The notes: a model not told the origin generated them from the letters alone. Shown: positions 52,470-63,606, counted from the stretch's first letter. The stretch: 64,000 nucleotides of DNA from Williamsia herbipolensis (GCF_000964005.1 NZ_JXYP01000018.1:1-64000); one strand, 5' to 3'. Made by a program: numbers and translations.

Positions 52470-52652
52470 ATGTGGTGGAAGATTGCGGTGGCGATCGTCG
52501 TGGTGTGGTTGGCCTTCGGGTTGATCGTGGCGCTCGTGAAAGGCGTGGCGGCGCTGGCCGTCCTCGGCCTCCTGGCACTGGGTGCCATGACGGTGGTCAA
52601 GTGGTTCAGCCGATCCGGACAGCCCTCGGCCGACCTGCCCGCCGACCGCTAG
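52470..52652 (+). CDS. Small membrane protein after pspA
   Basis: The 60-aa protein from the ATG at 52470 (GGAGAGG upstream) has two hydrophobic stretches, WWKIAVAIVVVWLAFGLIV and VAALAVLGLLALGAM, then a short polar tail. The frame is open to 52395, but that part is polar and unlike a signal. In mycobacteria small membrane proteins follow pspA and belong to the Psp system; an analogous role is inferred from position only. Confidence 0.6.
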   Translation: MWWKIAVAIVVVWLAFGLIVALVKGVAALAVLGLLALGAMTVVKWFSRSGQPSADLPADR

Positions 52653-52694
52653 GCAGGCGCGACGACCGACGGACCGACAGCGAGGAGCCTTCAC

Positions 52695-53903
52695 GTGCGG
52701 ATCGCGGTCGTCGCGGGACCCGATGCAGGACATGCGATCCCGGCGATCGCGCTGGCCGAGAGACTGTCGGCCGCGGGTGACGAGGTCATCGTCTTCACCG
52801 GCACGCGGTGGGCCGACATCCGTGCCGCGCGCGCCGATGGGCTCCCGCCCGTCGCGATCGCGGAACTGCCCGGGCTCGACCTGGTCGACAGCGACGGCGA
52901 CGACACCGATGCCGGTGCGCGCCTGAGTGTGCGGGCGGCGCGGATGACCACTGCGCTCACCCCGCTTCTCGAGGCGCAGAGCGTCGACCTGGTGGTGTGC
53001 GACGTCATCACCGTCTGCGGCGGATGGTCGGCGCAACTGCTGGGACTGCCCTGGATCGAACTGTCGCCGCACCCGCTCTACGAACCGTCGCGCGGACTGC
53101 CGCCGATCGGCAGCGGGCTGGCACCGGGAACCGGTTTGGGCGGACGCGTGCGTGACACGCTGATGCGCGCGGCCACCGCGCGGTCGCGCCGGCTCGGCGA
53201 ACGCCAACGGGCGGTGGCGCGGGAGTCGGTCGGTCTCCCGGGCGACGACCCGGGCCCCGGTGCCCGTCTGGTCGCCACGCTGCCGGCGCTGGAGGTGCCG
53301 CGACCCGACTGGCCCGACAACGCCCACGTCGTCGGTCCGCTCCTGTGGGAACCGACCGATCTCACCACCGAACCGCCCGCCGGCGACGGCCCGCTCGTCG
53401 TCGTGGCACCCTCCACGGCCCACACCGGTGTCGCCGACCTCCTCGAGACCGCGCTCGAGGCGCTCGATCCGGAGGCGACCGGTCGACCCCTACGACTGGT
53501 CGTATCCGCGCTCGCCGAGCCGTCGATCCCGTTGCCCGACTGGGCGATCGCCACGACCGGTCGCCAGGACGCACTGCTGGCGGCGGCGTCGGTGGCGATC
53601 TGCGGGGGAGGCCACGGGATGCTCGCCAAATGTCTCACCGCGGGGGTGCCGGTGGTCACCGTCCCGGGTGGCGGCGACCAGTGGGAACTCGCCAACCGGG
53701 CCCAGCGGGCCGGTGTCGGTGTCTGCGTGCGGCCGCTGACCCCCGCGACGCTGCGCAGCGCCGTCGCGCAGGTTCTCGACGTCCCGACGATCCGCGCCGC
53801 CGCCCGCGCGGCCGGTGCGTCCGGTGACCTCACCGATCCGGTCGCGGTGTGTCGTGCCGTGGTCGGTGCGCACCGGGACGACCCGGCGGGGGATCGTCGC
53901 TAG
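52695..53903 (+). CDS. Glycosyltransferase-like protein (GT-B, UGT-like fold)
   Basis: The 402-aa protein has a GT-B N-terminus (RIAVVAGPDAGHAIPAIALA) and a UGT-like C-terminal donor site ICGGGHGMLAKCLTAGVPVV followed by GGGDQWELANRAQRAG. The HxG element is degenerate, matching the alanine-rich transferase encoded near recA in mycobacteria. The GTG at 52695 starts the conserved strand directly. Donor and acceptor are unknown. Confidence 0.75.
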   Translation: MRIAVVAGPDAGHAIPAIALAERLSAAGDEVIVFTGTRWADIRAARADGLPPVAIAELPGLDLVDSDGDDTDAGARLSVRAARMTTALTPLLEAQSVDLVVCDVITVCGGWSAQLLGLPWIELSPHPLYEPSRGLPPIGSGLAPGTGLGGRVRDTLMRAATARSRRLGERQRAVARESVGLPGDDPGPGARLVATLPALEVPRPDWPDNAHVVGPLLWEPTDLTTEPPAGDGPLVVVAPSTAHTGVADLLETALEALDPEATGRPLRLVVSALAEPSIPLPDWAIATTGRQDALLAAASVAICGGGHGMLAKCLTAGVPVVTVPGGGDQWELANRAQRAGVGVCVRPLTPATLRSAVAQVLDVPTIRAAARAAGASGDLTDPVAVCRAVVGAHRDDPAGDRR

Positions 53904-53906
53904 GCT
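53901..53906 (+). promoter_or_regulatory. -10 box TAGGCT of the DUF3046 gene (leaderless)
   Basis: TAGGCT overlaps the preceding stop codon and ends eight bases before the ATG at 53915, with no ribosome-binding site. Confidence 0.55.
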
Positions 53907-53914
53907 GGTCGACG

Positions 53915-54109
53915 ATGCGTCTGACCGAGTTCACCGAATTGATGGAGACCGAGTTCGGCTCCACCGCCGCGTACTCCATGCTGCGAGACCACGTGTTCCC
54001 CGAGTTCGGTGGGCGCAACGGCGCCGACGCCGTCGATGCGGGATACGACCCGAAACAGGTGTGGCAGGCCTACTGCCGCGATTTCGACGTCCCCCGCGAC
54101 CGCTGGTGA
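53915..54109 (+). CDS. DUF3046 family protein
   Basis: The 64-aa protein has the complete family pattern: MRLTEFTELMETEFGSTAAY, LRDHVFPEFGGRNGADAV and VWQAYCRDFDVPRDRW. It is found beside recA across Mycobacteriales, with unknown function. The first unit of the 23-bp repeat overlaps its last codon. Confidence 0.88.
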   Translation: MRLTEFTELMETEFGSTAAYSMLRDHVFPEFGGRNGADAVDAGYDPKQVWQAYCRDFDVPRDRW

Positions 54110-54197
54110 CGTGTCACCCGATCTGACAGTGACGTGTCACCCGATCCGACAGTGACGTGTCACCCGATCCGATGGTGACCCGTCGTCCGATCCGGCG
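54106..54197. repeat. 23-bp tandem repeat upstream of recA
   Basis: Three near-identical units start at 54106, 54129 and 54152, each beginning with the palindrome GTGAC-GT-GTCAC; a degenerate fourth starts at 54175. The repeats abut the stop of DUF3046 and precede the LexA box by 27 bases, inside the 322-base gap before recA. Confidence 0.9.
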
Positions 54198-54223
54198 GCG
54201 TGTCGGCGTGGCGAATCCGCGCA

Positions 54224-54239
54224 TCGAACAGATGTTCGT
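54224..54239. promoter_or_regulatory. LexA (SOS) box of recA
   Basis: TCGAAC-N4-GTTCGT matches the actinobacterial SOS box TCGAAC-N4-GTTCGA at 11 of 12 positions. TAGTCT at 54241-54246 is a candidate -10. The recA start is 193 bases downstream. Confidence 0.88.
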
Positions 54240-54431
54240 CTAGTCTGGACCCTGTTCGACTACGCGAGGCGATCCCGATCGGGTGGATCGGTCCACAGAT
54301 GACGTCGGTGCACAGAGTGGCACGCACGATCGATGTCGTTGTCGGTGGTCCCGCCTAGCGTGGCGCACACCGAGGACACCGGCCTGTCGACACGTACAGA
54401 ATCGGCCTCCCAGAGACACAGGAGAACCCCC

Positions 54432-55472
54432 ATGGCAGCAGCACCGCAGGATCGCGAGAAGGCGCTCGACCTCGCACTCGCGCAGATCGACAAGAACTTC
54501 GGCAAGGGCTCGGTGATGCGCCTGGGCGACGAGGTGCGTGCACCGATCGAGGTGATCCCCACCGGGTCGATCGCACTCGATGTCGCGCTGGGCATCGGCG
54601 GTCTGCCCCGCGGCCGCGTCGTCGAGATCTACGGCCCGGAATCCTCGGGTAAGACCACCGTGGCCCTGCATGCGGTCGCCAACGCACAGGCCAACGGTGG
54701 CATCGCGGCCTTCATCGACGCCGAGCACGCGCTCGACCCCGATTACGCACAGAAGCTCGGTGTCGACACCGATGCGCTGCTGGTGTCGCAGCCCGACACC
54801 GGTGAGCAGGCCCTCGAGATCGCCGACATGCTGATCCGTTCCGGTGCGCTCGACATCCTGGTCGTCGACTCGGTGGCCGCCCTGGTGCCCCGTGCGGAGA
54901 TCGAGGGCGAGATGGGCGACAGTCACGTCGGCCTGCAGGCCCGTCTGATGAGCCAGGCGCTGCGCAAGATCACCGGTGCCATGAGCAACTCGGGCACCAC
55001 GGTCATCTTCATCAACCAGCTCCGCGAGAAGATCGGTGTGATGTTCGGCTCGCCCGAGACCACCACCGGCGGTAAGGCTCTCAAGTTCTACGCCTCGATC
55101 CGCCTCGACATCCGCCGCATCGAGACCCTGAAGGACGGCACCGACGCGGTGGGCAACCGCACCCGCGTGAAGGTCGTCAAGAACAAGGTGTCGCCGCCGT
55201 TCAAGCAGGCCGAGTTCGACATCCTCTACGGTCACGGCATCAGCAAGGAGGGCTCGCTGATCGACCTCGGCGTCAACGAGGGCTTCATCCGCAAGTCCGG
55301 ATCGTGGTTCACCTACGAGGGTGATCAGCTCGGCCAGGGCAAGGAGAACGCCCGCAAGTTCCTGCTCGAGAATATCGACGTGCGCGACGAGATCGAGAAG
55401 AAGATCAAGGAGAAGCTCGGCATCGGTGCTGTCCTGACCGATGACGTGGCGCCTGCGCCCGTTGACTTCTGA
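54432..55472 (+). CDS. recA: Recombinase A
   Basis: The 346-aa protein is full length, with Walker [29 protein letters not shown], the Walker B region [17 protein letters not shown] and loop L2 around [17 protein letters not shown]. It has no intein, unlike M. tuberculosis RecA. The ATG at 54432 follows ACAGGAGAA. It is controlled by the LexA box upstream and overlaps recX by 32 bases. Confidence 0.98.
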   Translation: MAAAPQDREKALDLALAQIDKNFGKGSVMRLGDEVRAPIEVIPTGSIALDVALGIGGLPRGRVVEIYGPESSGKTTVALHAVANAQANGGIAAFIDAEHALDPDYAQKLGVDTDALLVSQPDTGEQALEIADMLIRSGALDILVVDSVAALVPRAEIEGEMGDSHVGLQARLMSQALRKITGAMSNSGTTVIFINQLREKIGVMFGSPETTTGGKALKFYASIRLDIRRIETLKDGTDAVGNRTRVKVVKNKVSPPFKQAEFDILYGHGISKEGSLIDLGVNEGFIRKSGSWFTYEGDQLGQGKENARKFLLENIDVRDEIEKKIKEKLGIGAVLTDDVAPAPVDF

Positions 55473-56094
55473 TCGGTCTCACGACTCCCGAACGGGGGAG
55501 GATGTCCGGGCGCGCCTGCAGGGTGCGACCCGCGAGATCCTCTCCCGTTCGTCGTCGGCCCCTGCCCGTCCCGAGAAGCAGTCGCCGACACGCGGTGGGT
55601 CGCGGCCCGAGGCGACCGCCTACGACAGTGCTCTGAGACTGCTCGGGGTGCGCGCGCGGAGCCGGTCGGAGTTGCGAACCCGACTGCTGGGCAAGGAGTT
55701 CGAGCCCGCCGAGGTCGACTCGGTTCTCGACCGGCTCGCCGCCGTCGGCCTCGTCGACGATGCGGACTTCGCCCTGCAGTGGGTTCGGGCACGACACGAG
55801 CACAGCGGCCGCGGTCGTACCGCCCTGCGGCACGAGCTGCGTACGAAGGGCGTCGATCCCGCCGTCGCGGAGGCCGCGCTGGCCACGATCGATGCCGACG
55901 ACGAACGTTCGCGTGCGGCCGATCTCGTCGCGCGCAAGGTCAGTGGCTGGACCTCTGATGTCATCGCCGACCGTGACGACCGCGACCGGCGGACCCGTCG
56001 CCTCGTCGCCATGCTCGCGCGCCGGGGCTACGGGTCGTCGGACGCCTTCGAGATCGTTCGCACCGCGCTTGACGACCTCCCGGACCCCGACTGA
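55441..56094 (+). CDS. recX: RecA regulator RecX
   Basis: RecX caps or remodels RecA filaments. The 217-aa protein contains [40 protein letters not shown] and [20 protein letters not shown], the three-helix modules of RecX. The ATG at 55441 lies inside the recA 3' end (32-base overlap), similar to the overlap known in mycobacteria, implying coupled expression. Confidence 0.9.
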   Translation: MTWRLRPLTSDRSHDSRTGEDVRARLQGATREILSRSSSAPARPEKQSPTRGGSRPEATAYDSALRLLGVRARSRSELRTRLLGKEFEPAEVDSVLDRLAAVGLVDDADFALQWVRARHEHSGRGRTALRHELRTKGVDPAVAEAALATIDADDERSRAADLVARKVSGWTSDVIADRDDRDRRTRRLVAMLARRGYGSSDAFEIVRTALDDLPDPD

Positions 56095-56113
56095 CGAGGT
56101 CGGGGAGACCGGG
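56079..56113. terminator. Bidirectional hairpin between recX and gluD
   Basis: CCCCGAC (56085-56091) pairs with GTCGGGG (56099-56105), extended by CCCGG/CCGGG arms outside. It spans the recX stop codon and sits in the 30-base convergent gap. Confidence 0.6.
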
Positions 56114-56124
56114 GGACTCGTTCG

Positions 56125-56991
56125 TCAGACGGGCAGGGGATCGGGTTGGGTCGGGGTGACCGTCGGTTCCTTGCGGCGTCCCTCGCGCACACGACGCTCG
56201 ACGGTGGTGGCCAGCACGGACAGACCGAAGTTGATGACGATCATGACGACGGCCACGACCACCAGCGCCGGCAGGTAGTTGCCGTAGTACGAGGCGGACT
56301 GGATGCCCGAACGCACGACCTCGATGTAGCCGATGGCGTACCCCAGCGCGCTGTCCTTCAGTGCGATCACCATCTGTGAGATCAGGGCCGGCAGCATCGC
56401 GGTGATGGCCTGGGGGAGCAGGATGATCCGCATGGTCTGCGACTTGCGCAGACCCAACGAGTTCGCCGCCTCGAGCTGTCCCGACGGCAACGAGTTGATG
56501 CCCGATCGCAGGATCTCGGCGATCACCGACCCGTTGTACAGCGTGAGTCCGGTGACCACGGCCGCGAACGCCAGTTGCTGCGACGGGAACACCGCGTACT
56601 GCGCGAACAGGTAGTAGGCGAAGATCATCAGGATCAGGACGGGGATGGCGCGGAAGATCTCGACGACACCACCGCTGATCCAGCGCACGGCGCGGTGCTC
56701 GGAGAGTCGCCCGATGCCCAGGACCGCACCGAGGACCAACGCGAACACGATCGACAGGGCAGCCGCTTTGAGCGTGCCCCACAGTCCGGGCAGCAGGTAC
56801 GTCGTCCAGGTGTTGACCTCGACGAACGGCTTCCATTTCTCGGCCGTGAGCTGCTCGTTGCCGGCCAGGGTGACGATCACGAACGCCACGGCCGCGATGA
56901 GCACCGCGGCGAACACGACGGCGATCGCCTGGTACCGACGCCGCGCCTTGGGGCCCGGGGCGTCGTAGAGGACTGTCGCGCTGCCGCTCAT
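56125..56991 (-). CDS. gluD: Glutamate ABC transporter permease GluD
   Basis: The 288-aa inner-membrane permease has an N-terminal membrane helix, [37 protein letters not shown] and the EAA loop [20 protein letters not shown]. It ends in a polar tail. It forms the heteromeric channel with GluC. The ATG at 56991 overlaps the end of gluC by four bases; an open frame reaching 57723 is a shadow. Confidence 0.9.
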   Translation of the reverse strand: MSGSATVLYDAPGPKARRRYQAIAVVFAAVLIAAVAFVIVTLAGNEQLTAEKWKPFVEVNTWTTYLLPGLWGTLKAAALSIVFALVLGAVLGIGRLSEHRAVRWISGGVVEIFRAIPVLILMIFAYYLFAQYAVFPSQQLAFAAVVTGLTLYNGSVIAEILRSGINSLPSGQLEAANSLGLRKSQTMRIILLPQAITAMLPALISQMVIALKDSALGYAIGYIEVVRSGIQSASYYGNYLPALVVVAVVMIVINFGLSVLATTVERRVREGRRKEPTVTPTQPDPLPV

Positions 56992-57671
56992 CGTCGGACC
57001 GCCAATCTCTTCGCGAGGAAGCCGAACACGTAGCCCTCGAGCAACGTGATGATCATGAAGCCGACCGCGATGATGGCGAAGATCGCGACGATCTGGTCGG
57101 CGTGGTTCTCGATCTGTTCCTTCATCAGCAGCGACGCCTCGGCGACGCCGATCGCCGAGGCGATCGTGGTGTTCTTCGTCAGTGCGATCAGGACGCTGCC
57201 CATCGGGCCGATGACCGATCGGATCGCCTGCGGGAGAACGATGATCCCGAACACCTTCGAGAACCCGAGACCCAGCGACCGGGCCGCCTCGGCCTGCCCG
57301 AGCGGGACGGTGTTGAACCCCGACCGCAGCGTCTCGCAGACGAAGGTCGAGGTGTAGACCACGAACCCCAGAACCGCGAGCCAGAAGTTGTTGTTCTTGA
57401 TGAAGTTCGCGTTCTCCGGCGCCAACGTGAGACCGAGATTCTGATACAGCCCGATCGAGCAGAAGATGACGATCAGCGTCAGCGGGGTGTTCCGGACGAT
57501 GTTGACGTACCAGGTCCCGAACATCCGCATCACCGGCACCGGCGACACCCGCATGCCGGCGAGGATCGTGCCCCACACCAGCGACCCGATGGCGGCGAAG
57601 AACGTGAGCTTGAGGGTGACCCAGTAGGCGGGCCACAGCGCGGGTCCGATGTCGGACCACAGTTCGTTCAT
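56988..57671 (-). CDS. gluC: Glutamate ABC transporter permease GluC
   Basis: The 227-aa permease has the His/Glu/Gln-family start [40 protein letters not shown] and the EAA loop [20 protein letters not shown]. It is coupled to both neighbours (start overlaps the gluB end). The gene order gluABCD is that of the corynebacterial glutamate importer. Confidence 0.9.
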   Translation of the reverse strand: MNELWSDIGPALWPAYWVTLKLTFFAAIGSLVWGTILAGMRVSPVPVMRMFGTWYVNIVRNTPLTLIVIFCSIGLYQNLGLTLAPENANFIKNNNFWLAVLGFVVYTSTFVCETLRSGFNTVPLGQAEAARSLGLGFSKVFGIIVLPQAIRSVIGPMGSVLIALTKNTTIASAIGVAEASLLMKEQIENHADQIVAIFAIIAVGFMIITLLEGYVFGFLAKRLAVRR

Positions 57672-58720
57672 GACAGACCCGCCGGGCACGGGGTGGACTT
57701 CGAGTCGAGGAACGACAGGTCACCGGGCTTCGGGGTGAAGGTGAACGGTGAGTCGGGTGCGTCGGCCCGCTTCATCAACATCTCGACCTCCTCGTCACCG
57801 ATGGACTCGCGCAGGGCGCGTTCCCACGGCGACGATCCCGATCCGTCGGGGGTGAGCATCTTGTCCAGCGCCTTGTTGGCGGCAGTGACGTTGGCCGGAT
57901 AGTTCTTCGGCATACCGATGCCGTAGCGCTCGGTGGAGAACGGCGCGCCCTGTTTGCGCAGCACCTTCTTCCCCGACGAGGTCACGCACGCGTCCTTCGG
58001 ATACGTCATGTCGACGATCTTGAACTGGTCGTCGTAGATGTCGAAGTTCGCGAAGCCGGCGAGGATCACCTCGTCGGTCGTCAACGCGTCGATCTTCTTC
58101 AGGCGCAGGGCCTCCACGCATCCGGAGTAGGAGTCGTACTCCTGCAACTGGATTCGAGGTAGCTGGGCCTTGACGTTCTGCGCCGACGTCGATCCGGTCA
58201 CCGAGCAGAGCTTCTTGCCCTTGTCGAGGTCGGTCAGCGTGGCGATGCTGTCGTCGTCCTTGCGGACCAGCAGTCCCTGGTAGTTCACCAGGTAGGGCCC
58301 GGCGAAGGCGACGCGCTCGGAGCGCGCGGCGTTGATCGAGTAGGTGGCGGCGATCATGTCGACCTCACCGTTCTCGATAAGGGTCTCGCGCTGGGCCGAC
58401 GGCGTCTCGCGCCAGGTGATCTTCGGGTGCGCGACGCCGAGGTCGTCGGCTATGGAATCGACCACGTAGCGCGACACGAGCGTGTCGAAGCCGGTGAAGT
58501 CCTTGTTCGGTTCCCGCAGTCCGAGGCCGGGCTGGTCGTACTTCGTGCCGAGGATGACCGAGCCGTCCTTGATCGACGCGATGAGGTCACGCGGGTTGGT
58601 GTTGCCGCAGGCGGTCAGCGATGCCGCGGTGACGGCGAGCGTCACGGCCAACACGGCGACGGTCGACCACCGACGGCGGCGGGGATGTGCCGTCGTCACC
58701 GGCTGTGGTGATGCCCGCAT
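57668..58720 (-). CDS. gluB: Glutamate-binding lipoprotein GluB
   Basis: The 350-aa substrate-binding lipoprotein has a basic signal region, a hydrophobic core and a lipobox ending LTAC-G (cysteine near residue 38). SBP family-3 features follow: [35 protein letters not shown] and [19 protein letters not shown]. It delivers glutamate to GluCD. It overlaps gluA by one base. Confidence 0.9.
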   Translation of the reverse strand: MRASPQPVTTAHPRRRRWSTVAVLAVTLAVTAASLTACGNTNPRDLIASIKDGSVILGTKYDQPGLGLREPNKDFTGFDTLVSRYVVDSIADDLGVAHPKITWRETPSAQRETLIENGEVDMIAATYSINAARSERVAFAGPYLVNYQGLLVRKDDDSIATLTDLDKGKKLCSVTGSTSAQNVKAQLPRIQLQEYDSYSGCVEALRLKKIDALTTDEVILAGFANFDIYDDQFKIVDMTYPKDACVTSSGKKVLRKQGAPFSTERYGIGMPKNYPANVTAANKALDKMLTPDGSGSSPWERALRESIGDEEVEMLMKRADAPDSPFTFTPKPGDLSFLDSKSTPCPAGLS

Positions 58721-59502
58721 CAGTGGCCCAGGATCTTGCCGAGGAAGTCCCGGGCACGCTCGGACTCCGGACGGGTGAAGAAACTCTCCGGATCGGTGTC
58801 CTCGACGACGGCACCGTCGGCCATGAAGATGACGCGGTCGGCGGCCTTGCGGGCGAATCCCATCTCGTGGGTCACCACGAGCATCGTCATGCCCTCCTTG
58901 GCCAGCGAGACCATGACGTCGAGGACCTCGTTGACCATCTCGGGGTCGAGAGCCGACGTCGGCTCGTCGAACAGCATCACCTTCGGGTCCATGGCGAGCG
59001 ATCGCGCGATGGCCACGCGTTGCTGCTGGCCACCCGAGAGCTGCGCCGGGTACTTGTCCCTCTGGGCCGCGATACCCACTCGCTCGAGCAACTCCATCGC
59101 GCGGCTGCGGGCGGCGTCCTTGCTCTTCTTGCGCACCTTCATCGGCGCGAGGGTGACGTTGTCGATGATCGTCTTGTGGGCGAAGAGGTTGAACGACTGG
59201 AACACCATCCCGACCTCGGCGCGCAGGGCGGCGAGTCCCTTGCCCTCCGACGGCAGCGGTTCACCGTCGATACGGATCTCGCCGTTGTCGATCGGCTCGA
59301 GGCGGTTGATGGTGCGGCACAACGTCGACTTGCCCGAGCCGGAGGGGCCGAGCACCACGACCACCTGCCCGGCCGGGACGTCGAGGTTGATGTCCTTGAG
59401 AACGTGGAGGTCACCGAAGTGTTTGTCGACACCGTGTAGCGAGATCATCGGCGTGGTGGCCGATGTCGCGGACGCGGCCGGTCCGGATTGCGAAGCGGTC
59501 AT
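58720..59502 (-). CDS. gluA: Glutamate ABC transporter ATPase GluA
   Basis: The 260-aa ATPase has Walker [11 protein letters not shown]-loop [10 protein letters not shown], signature LSGGQQQR, Walker [12 protein letters not shown] and the H-loop VVTHEM. The ATG at 59502 was preferred to a GTG at 59511. It is the first gene of the reverse-strand gluABCD operon. The 142-base divergent gap to miaB holds the promoters of both. Confidence 0.93.
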   Translation of the reverse strand: MTASQSGPAASATSATTPMISLHGVDKHFGDLHVLKDINLDVPAGQVVVVLGPSGSGKSTLCRTINRLEPIDNGEIRIDGEPLPSEGKGLAALRAEVGMVFQSFNLFAHKTIIDNVTLAPMKVRKKSKDAARSRAMELLERVGIAAQRDKYPAQLSGGQQQRVAIARSLAMDPKVMLFDEPTSALDPEMVNEVLDVMVSLAKEGMTMLVVTHEMGFARKAADRVIFMADGAVVEDTDPESFFTRPESERARDFLGKILGH

Positions 59503-59630
59503 GCAGGGCACCTTACGGTCACCGTGACCCCGAGTGACCCGAAAGCGCGGCCGAGGGTAACCAAATCTTTACTCTCGGGCCCGTGGGGCTCGTCGGCGTC
59601 GCCGATTCCGGTTGTGCCCTCCCGCGGACG

Positions 59631-59636
59631 TACCCT
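59631..59636 (+). promoter_or_regulatory. -10 box TACCCT of miaB (leaderless)
   Basis: TACCCT ends eight bases before the miaB ATG; no ribosome-binding site lies between. Confidence 0.55.
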
Positions 59637-59644
59637 GGGCTGCG

Positions 59645-61201
59645 ATGAAAGCGTATTCACCGCCGACCGCGCCCGCCGGGCAGGGCGCCCGCAGCTACCA
59701 GGTCCGCACCCACGGCTGTCAGATGAACGTGCACGACTCCGAGCGCATCTCCGGTGTGCTCGAGGACGCCGGGTACGTGCGCGCGACCGACGGCACCGAC
59801 GCCGACCTCGTGGTCTTCAACACCTGCGCGGTGCGCGAGAACGCCGACAACAAGCTCTACGGCAACCTGTCGCATCTCGCGCCGATCAAGCAGCAACGCC
59901 CCGACATGCAGATCGCCGTCGGTGGCTGCCTCGCGCAGAAGGACCGCGGCGCCGTCGTCGACAAGGCGCCGTGGGTCGACGTCGTGTTCGGCACACACAA
60001 TCTCGGGTCACTGCCGGTGCTCCTCGAGCGCGCCCGCCACAACGCCGCGGCGGAGGTCGAGATCCTCGACTCGCTCAAGGAGTTCCCCTCGACGTTGCCC
60101 GCGCGCCGGGAGTCGTCGTACGCGGGGTGGGTCTCGGTGTCGGTCGGGTGCAACAACACCTGCACGTTCTGCATCGTGCCCGCGCTGCGCGGCAAGGAGG
60201 TCGACCGTCGCCCCGGCGACGTCCTCGCCGAGGTGCAGGCCCTCGTCGACGAGGGCGTGCTCGAGGTGACGCTGCTCGGCCAGAACGTGAACGCCTACGG
60301 CATGTCGTTCGTCGACCCGGCCCTGGGACGGCAGCGTTCGGCGTTCGCCGATCTGCTGCGCACCGCCGGCGACAACGACGGGCTCGAACGACTGCGGTTC
60401 ACGTCGCCGCATCCGGCGGAGTTCACCACCGACGTGATCGACGCCATGGCCGAGACCCCCGCGGTGTGTCCCCAGTTGCACATGCCCCTGCAGTCCGGCT
60501 CCGACCGGGTGCTGCGGTCGATGCGTCGCAGCTACCGACGGACCCGGTTCCTGTCGATCCTCGACGAGGTGCGTGACCGCATCCCCGACGCCGCCATCAG
60601 CACCGACATCATCGTCGGGTTCCCCGGCGAGACCGAGGAGGACTTCGCCCAGACGCTCGACATGGTCGCCACTGCCCGCTTCGCGTCGGCGTTCACGTTC
60701 CAGTACTCGCCGCGACCGGGAACGCCCGCGGCGACGATGGGTGACCAGGTGCCCAAAGAGGTTGTCACCGAACGGTATCTGCGCCTGACCGCGCTGCAGG
60801 ACGAGATCTGCCTGCAGGAGAACCGACGGACGGTCGGCAATCGTGTGGAGCTGCTCGTGACCGCCGACAGCGGCCGCAAGAGCGCCGAGACCAGGCGTCG
60901 GACGGGCCGCGCGCGCGACGGACGACTGGTGCACTTCACCGCGGGTGACGCCGAGTCGATCCGCGCGGGCGACGTGATCGAGACGGTGGTGACCGGTGCG
61001 GCGCCGCACCACCTGATCGCCGACGACGGCGTGCTGTCACACCGCCGGACCCGTGCAGGCGACGCCTCGGCGGCCGGACGTACCGCTCAGACCCCGCCGA
61101 TCGGCGTGGGTCTCGGGATGCCCGCGATGGGGGTGCCTGCGGTCGCCGACGCGCCCGGCGGTACCGCAGGCGGGTCATGCGGAGGAGGATGTGGGTCATG
61201 A
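59645..61201 (+). CDS. miaB: tRNA-2-methylthio-N6-dimethylallyladenosine synthase
   Basis: MiaB methylthiolates i6A37 of tRNA. The 518-aa protein has the N-terminal domain with [17 protein letters not shown] and [16 protein letters not shown], the radical-SAM motif [11 protein letters not shown], and a TRAM domain followed by a Gly/Cys-rich tail ending [10 protein letters not shown]. The tail, with extra cysteines, is unusual for MiaB and could bind metal. The stop overlaps the next gene start. Confidence 0.95.
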   Translation: MKAYSPPTAPAGQGARSYQVRTHGCQMNVHDSERISGVLEDAGYVRATDGTDADLVVFNTCAVRENADNKLYGNLSHLAPIKQQRPDMQIAVGGCLAQKDRGAVVDKAPWVDVVFGTHNLGSLPVLLERARHNAAAEVEILDSLKEFPSTLPARRESSYAGWVSVSVGCNNTCTFCIVPALRGKEVDRRPGDVLAEVQALVDEGVLEVTLLGQNVNAYGMSFVDPALGRQRSAFADLLRTAGDNDGLERLRFTSPHPAEFTTDVIDAMAETPAVCPQLHMPLQSGSDRVLRSMRRSYRRTRFLSILDEVRDRIPDAAISTDIIVGFPGETEEDFAQTLDMVATARFASAFTFQYSPRPGTPAATMGDQVPKEVVTERYLRLTALQDEICLQENRRTVGNRVELLVTADSGRKSAETRRRTGRARDGRLVHFTAGDAESIRAGDVIETVVTGAAPHHLIADDGVLSHRRTRAGDASAAGRTAQTPPIGVGLGMPAMGVPAVADAPGGTAGGSCGGGCGS

Positions 61202-61848
61202 GTGATGCACGATCGACCGACGGTGACGGCTTCTCGGCGTTCGAGGGGGACCTACGCAAGGCCGAACGCAAGGTGGCCGGCGAGATCGACCCGGGTGGAC
61301 GTGCCGTCGTGGTGGCGGTCGCGGTACTCGCGGCGATCCTGGCGATGATCCTGCCGCACACCGGTTCGGCCAACGGGATCGACGTGCTGACCTTCGCCGC
61401 GGACTCGACGGCCGAGCGGGTGACGATCACCTCCCGGGTGTTCATCTACCTGCTGGTGATCTTCGGCATCGGGTTCTCGATGCTGGCGTTGGTGACCCGA
61501 CGGTGGGTCATCGCGTGGGTCGCGTTGTGCGGCTCGGCGGTCGGATGTGTCGCGGGGATGCTCGCCTGGTGGTCGCGGAACACCCCCGGCGTCGACGGGA
61601 TCGCCCCGCCGCACGGTGTCGGTGTCGGGCTGGTGCTCGGGTGGTTCGCCCTGCTGGTCATCACGTTCCACTGGGCGCGGGTGGTCTGGGCGCGCACGAA
61701 CTATCAGCTCGCGCTCGAGGAGGGTCGTCGTCGTGAGGCCACCGAGGCCGAGGACCGCGCCCGCGCGCTGCAGCGACGGGCGTCGCAGGCCCGCGTCACC
61801 GACGCACCCGCCGACGACGCCGAGCCGACCGACCGCCTCGGCGACTGA
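61198..61848 (+). CDS. Conserved membrane protein downstream of miaB
   Basis: The 216-aa protein has four hydrophobic segments (roughly 35-55, 78-100, 105-125 and 142-165), flanked by a polar N-terminus ([20 protein letters not shown]) and a charged C-terminal helix rich in Arg/Glu/Ala. A similar membrane protein follows miaB in mycobacteria. The ATG at 61198 overlaps the miaB stop. Function is unknown. Confidence 0.8.
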   Translation: MSDARSTDGDGFSAFEGDLRKAERKVAGEIDPGGRAVVVAVAVLAAILAMILPHTGSANGIDVLTFAADSTAERVTITSRVFIYLLVIFGIGFSMLALVTRRWVIAWVALCGSAVGCVAGMLAWWSRNTPGVDGIAPPHGVGVGLVLGWFALLVITFHWARVVWARTNYQLALEEGRRREATEAEDRARALQRRASQARVTDAPADDAEPTDRLGD

Positions 61849-61867
61849 GCGTCCCCCGACCCGGTTC

Positions 61868-63427
61868 CTAGAGGTCGGAGACGGCGCTCTGCGCCGCCTG
61901 TGACCATTCGCGCCACTGCTGGGCCTGGGCCCGCAGATCCGCCGCCTCGCGGTCCTTGCCGCGTGCGGCAGCCTTCTCGGCCTGTTCCTCGAGCTGGGCC
62001 ACGCGCGAGGCGAACTGGTCGGCGCGGGCCTTCACCTCGGGGTCGGTGCGCTGCCAGTGCGTGTTCTCGGCGTCGGCGATGCGCTTCTCGATGGCGCGGA
62101 TGCCCTTCTCGAGCGACTGCATCTGCTCGCGGGGGACCTTCCCGATCGCGTCCCACCGGTCGCGCAGCGATCGGAACTGGGTGCGTGCGGCGTCGAGGTC
62201 CTTGGCCGGGTCGGCCATCGACTTCGCCTCGTCGAGCAGTGCACGCTTGGCCGCCGCATTCGCCCCGAACTCCTCGTCGCGCTCGGAGTTCGCCGCGTTG
62301 CGGGCCGCGAAGAAGATGTCCTGGGCGGCCTTGAAACGCTCCCAGAGGGCGTCGTCGGTGTCGCGGGGTGCGCGTCCGGCCGCCTTCCACTCGGTCAGCA
62401 GATCGCGGAAACGGCCCGCCGTGGGACCCCAGTCGGTGGAGTCCGAGAGGGCCTGCGCCTGCTCGATGAGTTCTTCCTTGCGTGCCTTGGCGCCGGCGCG
62501 TTCGCGGTCGAGATCGGCGAAATGCGCACCGCGCCTGCGGTTGAAGGCGTCGCGGGCCTTCGCGTAGCGCTTCCACAGCACGTCGTCGGTCTTGCGGTCG
62601 ACGCCCTTGATCGTCTTCCACTCGTCGAGGATCTCGCGCAGACGGTCACCGGCGTGCTTCCACTGCGTGGTCTCGGCGCCGATCTGCTCGGCCTCGGCGG
62701 CCAGGGTCTCCTTGCGGGCGATGGCCGCCGTCCGGGCGGCGTCACGCTCCTTCGTGCGCTGTTCGGCGATGCTGTCGGCGCCGTCGATGATGGCCGTCAG
62801 CCGTCGTTCGAGGGTCGGGACGTCGCCGATGACCGCAGCCGTGGGCAGCGAGTCGCGCAGAGCCACCGCGGCGGTCTTCGTCTTGCGGGGATCACCGGTT
62901 CCCGCCGCCAGCCGTTCCTCGAGGATCTCGACCTCGGTGGCGAGGTCGTCGAACCGTCGGCCGTAGTGGGCGAGGCCGTCGGCGGGGGTGCCGGCCTGCC
63001 ACGAACCGATCTGTCGGGGTTCGTCGCCGGAGGTGAGCCACACCGTGCCGTCGTCGTCGACCCGACCGAACTGTCGCGGGTCACTCGCCGGTCGCACCCG
63101 CACCGGGTGCTCGACGGCCGGTGCAGCGGTGGCCGCCGCCGGGTTCGCCGCGCCCGGCCGGGGCGCTCCGGGACGGGGGCCGGGTCGGGGACCCGGGCGT
63201 GGTCCGGGCTTGGGGCCGCCGGGCGACGGCGTGCTCGGTGTGGCGGCAGCGGGTGAGGACTCGGCGGCCGGGGGCTCGCCGGGAGTCGATGCGGCGTCGG
63301 GGGCAGCGGCCGGTGCGGGCGCCGCTGCAGCGGACCCGGTGGGGGGCGTCGGGTCCGAGACGGTCGGGCTCGGTGCGTCCGCGGGCTCGACCGCGGAGTC
63401 CGCGCGCTGCGCTGTCGGTTCACTCAT
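61868..63427 (-). CDS. DUF349-repeat protein
   Basis: The 519-aa protein has a Pro/Ala-rich N-terminus (about 1-115) and at least four DUF349 repeats, each of about 75 helical residues with a W..F..A..F/W core ([39 protein letters not shown]). DUF349 proteins are helical and largely uncharacterised. The ATG at 63427 has GAGG upstream; an extension to 63469 is less likely. It converges on the membrane protein gene. Confidence 0.85.
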   Translation of the reverse strand: MSEPTAQRADSAVEPADAPSPTVSDPTPPTGSAAAAPAPAAAPDAASTPGEPPAAESSPAAATPSTPSPGGPKPGPRPGPRPGPRPGAPRPGAANPAAATAAPAVEHPVRVRPASDPRQFGRVDDDGTVWLTSGDEPRQIGSWQAGTPADGLAHYGRRFDDLATEVEILEERLAAGTGDPRKTKTAAVALRDSLPTAAVIGDVPTLERRLTAIIDGADSIAEQRTKERDAARTAAIARKETLAAEAEQIGAETTQWKHAGDRLREILDEWKTIKGVDRKTDDVLWKRYAKARDAFNRRRGAHFADLDRERAGAKARKEELIEQAQALSDSTDWGPTAGRFRDLLTEWKAAGRAPRDTDDALWERFKAAQDIFFAARNAANSERDEEFGANAAAKRALLDEAKSMADPAKDLDAARTQFRSLRDRWDAIGKVPREQMQSLEKGIRAIEKRIADAENTHWQRTDPEVKARADQFASRVAQLEEQAEKAAARGKDREAADLRAQAQQWREWSQAAQSAVSDL

Positions 63428-63600
63428 GTCCGTCACAACCTCGTCCCTGCCGCGCGTCACGGCTGCCACTGTCGTCCGACCCGGTGCGTGCCGACCCGGT
63501 ATGTCGTGGCCCCATCTAAGCAGGCGGGCGCCGATTTCGTGTGCAGTCGCGTCAACGCCGCGGGCCGTGCGCGGGCGCCGGGGCGCGGGGCCGCGTCGAC

Positions 63601-63606
63601 TAGCGT
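63601..63606 (+). promoter_or_regulatory. -10 box TAGCGT of the last gene (leaderless)
   Basis: TAGCGT ends seven bases before the GTG start at 63614, with no ribosome-binding site. Confidence 0.5.

Noticed and set aside
54106-54197. Repeat array upstream of recA as a CRISPR
   Set aside because: The units are directly adjacent with no spacers, only 23 bp, and there are no cas genes.
54432-55472. Intein within recA
   Set aside because: The reading frame is an uninterrupted 346-aa RecA with contiguous motifs.
56125-57723. 532-codon reverse frame suggesting a fused double permease
   Set aside because: The upstream half is a shadow of gluC in another frame; GluD starts at 56991 and GluC is complete in its own frame.
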